Part shown: positions 58,189 through 64,000 of the stretch, piece after piece
Numbering within the stretch: the stretch's first letter is position 1
Layout: every line of letters starts with the position of its first letter
Made by a program: the position numbers and the translations under genes
Assembly (NCBI GenBank): GCA_046350635.1
Contig: JAXLZY010000001.1
Span: 62,001 to 126,000, forward strand
Length of the DNA: 64,000 nt
Reading direction: 5' to 3'
Origin: CAZMHJ01 sp046350635
GTDB lineage: Bacteria > Patescibacteriota > Saccharimonadia > Saccharimonadales > CAIOMD01
Notes under the pieces: model-generated
The model's database searches: none
What the model saw: only the letters and a program-made list of their open reading frames with translations
Told to the model about the DNA's origin: nothing

Positions 58189-58593
58189 TTACTCATCCCC
58201 TTTTGGCTTAAAATCGAGTACACACGAATTAATACAGTAGTGCATGCCGTTCGGTGCATGCTCGTCTTCGAATAGATGACCAAGGTGACCACCACAAGTG
58301 GCGCAGACCACTTCTGTACGATGCATACCAAGCGAGGTATCATCGCGTAGCTCTACGGCACCTGTTTTAGCGATATCACTAAAACTTGGCCACCCGATAA
58401 GCCCTGGTGTTGTTGATTCATATTGCGAATCGGCCGAAAACAAAACTGAACCACACCCTTGGCATAAATAGGTGCCATCATTTTTTGGCAAGACATATTC
58501 ACCGCTAAAGGGAGTTTCGGTTCCTTTATTACGTAAAACCACATACTGCTCGGGTGTTAGCCGTTCTCGCCATTCGTTATCACTCAGGTCCAT
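58189..58593 (-). CDS. msrB: Peptide-methionine (R)-S-oxide reductase
   Basis: MsrB repairs oxidised methionine in proteins. The zinc CxxC pairs (CQGCG and CATCGG) and the catalytic region (GMHYCINSCVLDF, active Cys in YCIN) are complete, as is GWPSF near residue 65. The 134 aa are normal; no signal peptide, so cytosolic. TATACT (58600-58605) ends 6 nt before the ATG: leaderless. It keeps its zinc ligands, unlike the DnaG of this genome. A stress-repair role fits the light and oxygen theme of the region. Confidence 0.95.
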   Translation of the reverse strand: MDLSDNEWRERLTPEQYVVLRNKGTETPFSGEYVLPKNDGTYLCQGCGSVLFSADSQYESTTPGLIGWPSFSDIAKTGAVELRDDTSLGMHRTEVVCATCGGHLGHLFEDEHAPNGMHYCINSCVLDFKPKGDE

Positions 58594-58635
58594 ACATCCA
58601 GTATAGTCCTGAGCTAAATGGCTGAATAGGTGTGA

Positions 58636-58974
58636 TTATTTTTTAGCTTTATCGAGCTTATCAAGCCGTAGGCCTTTAACGACATAATAGATAACGGCTG
58701 CAACGGCTGCAAACTTAATAAGGCTACTCAGGATTGCTCCCCAGCCAATCGCCAGTGGATGCGCGCCAGTTGAAATCGTCCAAGTATAATCCTGGAGCGA
58801 TGAACCACTTTTTAACATAAAACTCAGTAAAAAGCCGACAAGTGGATTAATAAAATTGTCGACAATTTGACTAACAACTATCGTTACCTGCGTTCCAATT
58901 GCCAGTCCTATAGCTAAGCCAACAACCCCTGCTTCGCGGATAAAATCCAAAAACCCTTTAAGTTGTTTGTTCAT
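58636..58974 (-). CDS. mscL: Large-conductance mechanosensitive channel MscL
   Basis: MscL opens under membrane tension to release osmolytes. The N-terminal amphipathic helix and first membrane helix read KGFLDFIREAGVVGLAIGLAIGTQV, then NPLVGFLLSFML; the second membrane helix is AVAAVIYYVVKGLRL. The C-terminal bundle is short, and the 112 aa are near the lower size for the family. I start it at the ATG at 58974 because AAGGGAG lies 7 nt upstream; an earlier in-frame start lacks this. It has a consensus promoter at 58997-59025, and its -35 overlaps the stop of the next gene. Confidence 0.92.
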   Translation of the reverse strand: MNKQLKGFLDFIREAGVVGLAIGLAIGTQVTIVVSQIVDNFINPLVGFLLSFMLKSGSSLQDYTWTISTGAHPLAIGWGAILSSLIKFAAVAAVIYYVVKGLRLDKLDKAKK

Positions 58975-58996
58975 TCCAAATCTCCCTTTTATGGCC

Positions 58997-59025
58997 AGTA
59001 TAGTCCCGATATACCCGATACTCAA
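58997..59025 (-). promoter_or_regulatory. Promoter of mscL
   Basis: On the minus strand TTGAGT (59020-59025), 17-nt spacer, TATACT (58997-59002). It is a leadered promoter: the Shine-Dalgarno of mscL lies between it and the ATG. Confidence 0.75.
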
Positions 59026-60531
59026 CTAGCTTATAGAGGTCAGAAAATCTTGTGCCCGATAACCAATGATTCGTTTGCGGTCAGCATTGAGCTTACCAAG
59101 CTGTTTTACCATCATGCTGGTGCGCGGATTTTTAGCGAGTAGTTCTTTGTTACGATCAACAAAGCCCCAAAATAGTCCATCCCATACATCACACCAAATA
59201 TCTTTATCGTAGTGACTCATATTTAAGATGTAGTTGCTGCCAGATATATATGGTTTTGTCATCATACTACCCAAATCACTAAACTGGCTCATGCCGTAGA
59301 CATTAGGCACCATAACCCAATCGTAAGCGTCAATAAACAACGACGCAAACCACTTATAGACTTCTTCTGGCTTAATTTCACATAAGAGCATAAGATTGCC
59401 GACAATCATTAAACGCTCGATATGATGAGCGTATGCGTGTTTGTTCACTTTAGTAATCACATCATCAAGTGGCGGAATACCAGTGGTTCCATCCCACCAT
59501 TGACTGCTTAATGTACGGGTTTGGTTGAGCCCATTAGCTGTCCGCATGGGCACGCTTTGCGTGATATACAAACCACGTACATATTCACGCCAACCAATTA
59601 CTTGCCGTATAAAGCCCTCTAAACTCGGCAGGTTAACAGGGTTTTTTTCGTTGTATTCAAGCGCCGCATCAACGACTTGTTGGGGTGTTAAAAGACCAAT
59701 ATTTAATGGAGCCGATATACCGCTGTGATATAAAAAGACCGCTGCACCATCCATGGCATCTTCATAGGCTCCAAAATCCTCAAACCGCTCCCTAAAAAAT
59801 TCATCGAGCCATTTAGCAGCCTCGTCGTGTGAGGTCGGCCACATAAATTCATCGTAGCTACCGGGGTTACCCGTAAATCGTTTATCCACCCATTTTTTAG
59901 CTTCTTCGACGTATTTATTATCACCATAGCCATTAAAGCCAGGCGCTGTATGGTCCTTTGGCAAGGCCTTACGGTTTTCGACATCATAACTCCACTTACC
60001 ACCGACTGGCTTATAGTTCTTGTCGATTAGAATATTAAACCGTTCGCGTTGCCACTGGTAAAAATCAGCAAACTTATGTTTATCTTTATCTCCTAAATAA
60101 TCACGTACTTCGGTCGCTTTTAACATAAAGCTCGGGGTTGGGAGCACGCGTAGTTCAAAAGGTGTTTCGATTACTCCCTCGAGTGCTTTTTTGATTCTGG
60201 TATCAATCGCAAAATCGGTCGGGTCAAATACATACACTAACTCTGCCCCTGCCTGTTGGGCACGCACAAGCACATCTGCCGTCGAACCAACGTCGTCAAG
60301 CTCTATGTATTCAACATCGATATCATTCTGCCACAACACTTCTTCTATGTACCGGCGCATACTCGCGCGGTGAAGAACTAGTTTTTGTTTGTGTAGCGGT
60401 AGTGGATACTGTTGGTCGACGCCAAAAAAAAGTGGTTCTTCAACCAAGTAAACAAGGTCGACTTTAGGTAAGTGCTCTGGCGCAAAGAGCTGGTGCGGGT
60501 ATAAAACAAGCGCCGTTTGTATGTGTTTCAT
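59026..60531 (-). CDS. FeS-BCP (PhrB)-type photolyase-related protein with lost cluster cysteines
   Basis: PhrB-type enzymes are flavoproteins of the photolyase/cryptochrome superfamily that repair (6-4) lesions. An N-terminal Rossmann domain (residues 1-130, YPHQLF...) and the helical FAD domain with IRQVIGWREYVRGLY and SLFIDAYDWVMVPNVYGM are clear; the 501 aa are typical. Of the four cluster Cys, C384 and C447 remain, but the CxxC pair is replaced by YDKD (441-444) and the loop is shortened, so the 4Fe-4S cluster is probably lost. Its promoter overlaps a perfect dyad (60533-60559). Confidence 0.9.
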   Translation of the reverse strand: MKHIQTALVLYPHQLFAPEHLPKVDLVYLVEEPLFFGVDQQYPLPLHKQKLVLHRASMRRYIEEVLWQNDIDVEYIELDDVGSTADVLVRAQQAGAELVYVFDPTDFAIDTRIKKALEGVIETPFELRVLPTPSFMLKATEVRDYLGDKDKHKFADFYQWQRERFNILIDKNYKPVGGKWSYDVENRKALPKDHTAPGFNGYGDNKYVEEAKKWVDKRFTGNPGSYDEFMWPTSHDEAAKWLDEFFRERFEDFGAYEDAMDGAAVFLYHSGISAPLNIGLLTPQQVVDAALEYNEKNPVNLPSLEGFIRQVIGWREYVRGLYITQSVPMRTANGLNQTRTLSSQWWDGTTGIPPLDDVITKVNKHAYAHHIERLMIVGNLMLLCEIKPEEVYKWFASLFIDAYDWVMVPNVYGMSQFSDLGSMMTKPYISGSNYILNMSHYDKDIWCDVWDGLFWGFVDRNKELLAKNPRTSMMVKQLGKLNADRKRIIGYRAQDFLTSIS

Positions 60532-60532
60532 G

Positions 60533-60562
60533 AATAGTGCTTATCCTTTAAGCACTATTGTA
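60533..60562 (-). promoter_or_regulatory. Operator-like dyad over the photolyase-gene promoter
   Basis: AATAGTGCTTA (60533-60543) and TAAGCACTATT (60549-60559) form a perfect 11-bp inverted repeat with a 5-nt centre. The minus-strand -10 TACAAT (60557-60562) overlaps its far arm. The Shine-Dalgarno-like AAAGGA lies in the centre. It could be a repressor site or, if transcribed, a hairpin masking the ribosome site. Confidence 0.6.
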
Positions 60563-60592
60563 CAGGTTTCAAACGTGATAGACGATAACAAT

Positions 60593-61804
60593 CTACGCAG
60601 CTGCAAGTGTGGTTTTTCCCATTATTCTCGCAAGTAAAGCCATGCGCACAAACATACCATTTTTCATTTGGTCAGTTAAGTACACCGCCCGTGGGTCACT
60701 GTCGCATCGAATATCAATTTCACCAACACGAGGAAACGGATGCATTAATATCATTTTTTCTTTCGCAAATCGTAATAATTCAGGTGTAATTACATAAGGA
60801 TTATCAGTTGGTGATGTATTAGTTTGTATTACTTTTACGTCAGGAATTGCGTATCGTAATCCGATAAAATCAGCATATAACTTCTTGTACGAGTCACTAT
60901 GCTCATCAAGTAAATCAAGCTCCCTACTCATGGCAGTAACGGTATCGACAAACCCTGGGGTCATTAGACGTTTATGCTGCTCGGACCCAAACTGAAGAAT
61001 TTTTTTAATCTTCGCAAGAGTATCTTCGCCAATTGATGCATCTTCTTGGGTTCCAAATCGCTCTCGCTGCATTCGTACTACATACAATGCATCTGTGTCC
61101 CTTAAGGGCTCTTCTATTTCATCAAAAAGCTGTACATCGACTCCACGTCCACGAAGGTCAGTTATGACTTCTTGTGACATTTGCATATCCTCTGGAGCAA
61201 CAAAATTAATCCTTAGATCCCCTTCACTTTCTGTAGCGGCAATATCTGCCAATGATTTTACGGTTCTACCATGAAATAAATCCCCTACTGCAGTAATAGT
61301 TTTACCTTTTACGCCACCTAATTTTTGTCGGATAGTATAAAGATCAAGTCCGGCTTGACTGGGATGTTCACCTATCCCATCGCCACCATTCAATACTGGC
61401 ACAGGAGAAAGGTTTGCCGCCTCACCGACCTTTCCGGTTTGGGGATGTCGCATTACTGTTGCATCGGCATACTGAGCATTCGCAAGAATATCGTCATCCC
61501 ACGACTCACCCTTAGATACAGAAGAAAATTCTTTATCTGGAGTGTATAAAACACTTGCGCCTAGACGTTGCGCAGCCGCTACAAAGGACTTAAGTGTTCG
61601 CGTAGATGGCTCATCGAATTTGATATCAATCTGATAATGAGGTAATAAATCTATACCTTTTTGGTGATAATATATTTCACGCATTGAATCAACTTCTTCA
61701 AATAATATATCGATTGTCGGTTTTGAAAGTTGTTTCGTAGATATGAAATCTAAATTTGTAAAGTTACCGTCTATTATTGGTGCTATATTATTTTTTTCTG
61801 GCAT
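60593..61804 (-). CDS. pyrB: Aspartate carbamoyltransferase, long form
   Basis: PyrB joins carbamoyl phosphate and aspartate, the first committed step of pyrimidine synthesis. The carbamoyl-phosphate motif is FDEPSTRT (63-70); HPSQAGLDLYTI and HPFPRVGEIDIRCDSDPR are also conserved. At 403 aa it is about 90 longer than usual, mostly an insert around residues 260-330 (FGSEQHKRLMTPGF, then ELDLLDEHSDSYKKLYADF). Ornithine-specific motifs are absent. No other pyr gene is in the window. Shine-Dalgarno AAAGGAG; a leader with a terminator and small peptide precedes it. Confidence 0.87.
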   Translation of the reverse strand: MPEKNNIAPIIDGNFTNLDFISTKQLSKPTIDILFEEVDSMREIYYHQKGIDLLPHYQIDIKFDEPSTRTLKSFVAAAQRLGASVLYTPDKEFSSVSKGESWDDDILANAQYADATVMRHPQTGKVGEAANLSPVPVLNGGDGIGEHPSQAGLDLYTIRQKLGGVKGKTITAVGDLFHGRTVKSLADIAATESEGDLRINFVAPEDMQMSQEVITDLRGRGVDVQLFDEIEEPLRDTDALYVVRMQRERFGTQEDASIGEDTLAKIKKILQFGSEQHKRLMTPGFVDTVTAMSRELDLLDEHSDSYKKLYADFIGLRYAIPDVKVIQTNTSPTDNPYVITPELLRFAKEKMILMHPFPRVGEIDIRCDSDPRAVYLTDQMKNGMFVRMALLARIMGKTTLAAA

Positions 61805-61827
61805 TTTGTACTCCTTTACTTTTGCAT

Positions 61828-61854
61828 AAAAAAAGAGCCGCTTATCTGCGGCTC
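61828..61854 (-). terminator. Attenuator-type terminator in the pyrB leader
   Basis: On the minus strand GAGCCGC-AGATAA-GCGGCTC (61848-61854 with 61835-61841) is followed by seven T (61828-61834). It lies 24 nt before the pyrB ATG and 2 nt after the stop codon of a small peptide gene, so it is in position to be blocked by a ribosome on that peptide. Confidence 0.8.
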
Positions 61855-61856
61855 GT

Positions 61857-61889
61857 TTATTCTGTTGATGTGTGGTCTTTTCGTTTCAT
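61857..61889 (-). CDS. Putative pyrB leader peptide (10 aa)
   Basis: ATG at 61889 has a Shine-Dalgarno (GAGGG) 5 nt upstream and encodes MKRKDHTSTE, ending with TAA at 61857-61859, 2 nt before the terminator stem. A ribosome finishing the peptide would cover the stem and allow read-through into pyrB, the logic of the E. coli pyrBI leader. Upstream, GTGTGGTTTTC (61928-61938) can pair with GAAAAGACCACAC inside the peptide gene (61870-61882). Confidence 0.5.
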   Translation of the reverse strand: MKRKDHTSTE

Positions 61890-61957
61890 AATTTCCCTCG
61901 TATGGGGTATTTTAAAGACCCTATTTAGAAAACCACACCAAGCGGTTTGCTGTCAAA

Positions 61958-63628
61958 TTACATCTTAGCCAGGCGCTCTATACCAAGCAACTCAAGACCT
62001 TTATCGAGTATTTCAGCGTACCGCTTAACAAGCTCGAGCCTTACGTCACTCCGCTCATCACCAATTACACGATTATGTTCGTAAAAACCGTTAAATACGC
62101 CCGCGAGCTCATACAGGTATGTGCAAAGTATGTGAGGCGCATATTCTAATGTTGATTGTCGGACGGCATCACTAAAGCCAGTCATTTTTTGCACGAGTGC
62201 CCGTTCACCTTCTTGCAACGTACCATCCGAAGATACATGTGAACTTCCGGCCTTTTCTAAAATGCTCCGTGCCCTTACGAGTGCGTACTGCAAGTACGGC
62301 CCGCTGTTGCCCTGTAAACTGACGGAAGTTTCAGGGTCAAAAGCAACATCGCCACCAAGACGCTGTTTGAGAAATGCGTATTTAACGGCACCAAGTGCAA
62401 GGCCGTTCCTGATTTGTTGGTCATCCTTTTCCGACATGTGCTCATTAACCGCATCAAGTACATCAGTAGCAGAGGTCACATTACCAAGTCGTGAACTCAT
62501 TTTTGAGCCATCGGCAAATTTTATAAGACCATTTGTTATATGGGTCATAACACCCTGCACCGCTGGAATCATTTCGCCCGCAGCCGCATAGACAACGCGC
62601 ATGTATTCGGTTTGGTCACGACCTGTAATTAAAATACGATGGTCAAAACCGTATTGTTGGTATTCGAGCGATATAACCCCCAGATCTTTTGTTTCGTAGG
62701 TTGGTAAGCCTGTTTGCGTTACAAATACGCGCGTATGCAAACCAACTTTTTCACCACGATACACAATTGCACCATCCGACTCTTCAAATACCCCTATACC
62801 TATGCCTTCGCGAACCAGCTTTAGGCCTGGTTCTGCGGTTGTGCTTTCGGGAAAGTACGTAAACGGGTTAACCTGAATGCGCTCATAAAATCGGTCAAAA
62901 TAATCATAACTCCACTGGCGACATGTCCAATAAATCTGCGCAAAAGACGATTCGTGATCGTTATTAGCATGGAGTGTATAAATTTGTTGGTTGTAGTGTT
63001 CTATTTCGCGTCGTGCATCGGCATCATCTTCATACGCTGCGGCACCTTTTACGTAGGCACTACTTAAAAAATTAGCCTGAGATTGTACTTCGATTGATGC
63101 TAGTTTTTCTGGACTTTCTCCTTCGAGCGTGGCAATAATTCCCCACATTGCTTTGGCAACGTGCAGACCAACATCACCCCCAAAATTAGTGCGGTGTACA
63201 GTAGCGCCTGATTGTTCAAGCAAGCGTGCGATTACGTCGCCTGCAATAGTTTGGTATAGATGACCGGCGTGAAGCTCCTTGAAAGCATTAGGGCATGAAT
63301 ATTCAACAACGTAATTCGCACCAGCCATAGACTGCGGCACTTCAGCAGTTGCCTGGCTCAAAAGTTCTTTGTCACTTAAAAGCACATTTATAAAACCTGG
63401 GCCCGCAACATTTGCACGAGCGAGCCATACTGGCTGTGATGCTTGCAAAGAAGAAACAATTTGTTCGGCAATCTCGCGAGGATTGTTACCAAGTTGCTTA
63501 GCGAGCTGCATGGCAACATTGGTGGCAAAATCGCCAAACTGTGGGTCAGGACGTGTTAATTCTGGCTGAATATCAACAGAAAAAAGCGTGCGGATATGTT
63601 CCGCGAGTGCGGTTTGTACAGATTCCAT
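61958..63628 (-). CDS. argS: Arginyl-tRNA synthetase
   Basis: ArgS charges tRNA-Arg. Class I motifs are visible: ELHAGHLYQ (HIGH-type) near residue 118 and the GSKMSSRLGN (KMSKS-type) near 373. The N-terminal additional domain (Add1) and the anticodon-binding C-terminal domain are complete; 556 aa is normal. TACAAT (63636-63641) ends 7 nt before the ATG with no Shine-Dalgarno: leaderless. pyrB follows with a 153-nt leader; read-through from argS is possible. Confidence 0.96.
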   Translation of the reverse strand: MESVQTALAEHIRTLFSVDIQPELTRPDPQFGDFATNVAMQLAKQLGNNPREIAEQIVSSLQASQPVWLARANVAGPGFINVLLSDKELLSQATAEVPQSMAGANYVVEYSCPNAFKELHAGHLYQTIAGDVIARLLEQSGATVHRTNFGGDVGLHVAKAMWGIIATLEGESPEKLASIEVQSQANFLSSAYVKGAAAYEDDADARREIEHYNQQIYTLHANNDHESSFAQIYWTCRQWSYDYFDRFYERIQVNPFTYFPESTTAEPGLKLVREGIGIGVFEESDGAIVYRGEKVGLHTRVFVTQTGLPTYETKDLGVISLEYQQYGFDHRILITGRDQTEYMRVVYAAAGEMIPAVQGVMTHITNGLIKFADGSKMSSRLGNVTSATDVLDAVNEHMSEKDDQQIRNGLALGAVKYAFLKQRLGGDVAFDPETSVSLQGNSGPYLQYALVRARSILEKAGSSHVSSDGTLQEGERALVQKMTGFSDAVRQSTLEYAPHILCTYLYELAGVFNGFYEHNRVIGDERSDVRLELVKRYAEILDKGLELLGIERLAKM

Positions 63629-63659
63629 ATCTGTTATTGTATCACCCCTTAGTTATCAG

Positions 63660-64000
63660 CTAAAACTGATGGAAGTAAGCTGGGCTATCAACAATGTGTT
63701 CAATTTTAAATTGGTACTCTTTAAGTGCTTCTGCTCGCTCTTGATCGGAAAGGCCGAGCGAATTGTAAACAATAAATGGTTCAATTACGTCAAAACCACA
63801 AAAAGCCAATGTACCATGCTGAATAGGGTGCAGTATTTGTTGCATGGTTGCTTGGTGCTTGCCATCAATTCGGTAAAAATCTTTCGGAAACCCGGCCGTG
63901 ACACACAGCATGGCACTTTTACCACGCATTAATCCGGTGTCATAGTACTTGCCACCATCCCACGCGACACCCATGGCGAGCACACGATCAAACCATCCTT
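63660..64000 (-). CDS. NAD(P)H quinone oxidoreductase/flavodoxin-like protein, 5' end cut by the window edge
   Basis: The frame is open through the right edge, so the N-terminus lies outside. The visible part (FDRVLAMGVAWDGGKYYDTG, GKSAMLCVTAGFPKDFY, HPIQHGTLAFCGFDVIEPF) matches the flavodoxin-fold NAD(P)H dehydrogenase (quinone) family such as KefF/MdaB or human NQO2-like enzymes. These reduce quinones by two electrons using FMN or FAD. The C-terminus ends at 63660. It stands just upstream of argS's leaderless promoter. Substrate cannot be told. Confidence 0.87.
   Translation of the reverse strand, partial: GWFDRVLAMGVAWDGGKYYDTGLMRGKSAMLCVTAGFPKDFYRIDGKHQATMQQILHPIQHGTLAFCGFDVIEPFIVYNSLGLSDQERAEALKEYQFKIEHIVDSPAYFHQF

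Noticed and set aside
1..64000. UGA recoded to glycine, as in some CPR groups
   Set aside because: Genes end cleanly at TGA (for example the rpsF-upstream gene at 4260 and the ATGA overlaps), and no conserved protein needs an in-frame TGA.
1..64000. CRISPR array, prophage, insertion sequence or replication origin
   Set aside because: No regularly spaced repeats, integrase, transposase, phage structural gene or DnaA-box cluster was seen by eye.

Overview
This window looks like part of a small, densely packed genome of a Candidate Phyla Radiation (Patescibacteria) bacterium, most likely Candidatus Saccharibacteria (TM7). No rRNA is present, so this rests on gene content and style: very short intergenic gaps, ATGA and TAATG overlaps, many small unrecognised proteins, the standard genetic code, and housekeeping proteins with odd features. 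Two WhiB-type regulators and a membrane-type lycopene cyclase point to exchange with Actinobacteria. I found no tRNA, rRNA, CRISPR array, insertion sequence or prophage.

Layout. 1-4200: unrecognised genes, tlyA, efp and an rpsF-ssb-rpsR operon. 4260-13800: ftsK, rnj (RNase J), a family-4 uracil-DNA glycosylase, pnp, rpsO and truB. 13789-23988: PIG-L deacetylase, hydrolases, a degenerate DHH protein, rpsT, holA, mutM, two NUDIX genes and a tandem HAD pair. 24059-35300: membrane and lipid genes (VTT-like protein, UbiA prenyltransferase, plsY-cdsA, Kup, flippase-like protein, TspO) and a PadR-PspC unit. 35391-41830: NYN nuclease, MmeI-type restriction-modification enzyme and polA. 41893-44051: a whiB - unknown gene - whiB cassette. 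44098-47692: a VanW-like protein, a decayed patch and a VanX-like dipeptidase. 47866-56255: TrmB-type regulator convergent with the row dnaG-rpoD-kinase-crtE-crtI-crtB-lycopene cyclase. 56345-64000: orn, msrB, mscL, a photolyase-related protein, pyrB with an attenuator, argS and the end of a quinone oxidoreductase gene.

Two broad patterns stand out. First, about 20 first-in-unit genes have a -10 box ending 6-9 nt before the start codon and no Shine-Dalgarno, the signature of leaderless mRNAs, whereas operon-internal genes have good Shine-Dalgarno sequences. Two divergent pairs share one palindromic -10 box. Second, three DNA enzymes (DnaG, the uracil-DNA glycosylase and the photolyase-related protein) have lost Cys/His ligands that normally hold zinc or an iron-sulfur cluster, while WhiB, MutM and MsrB keep theirs.

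Light-related functions recur: an apparently complete GGPP-to-cyclic-carotenoid gene set, TspO and a photolyase homologue with an operator-like dyad on its promoter. No rhodopsin or carotenoid cleavage gene is visible. Other items are an rpsO-pnp hairpin, a leader-peptide attenuator before pyrB, a polA without a canonical start codon, a frameshifted membrane gene at an A9 tract, and a direct-repeat motif at the -35 position of four genes.
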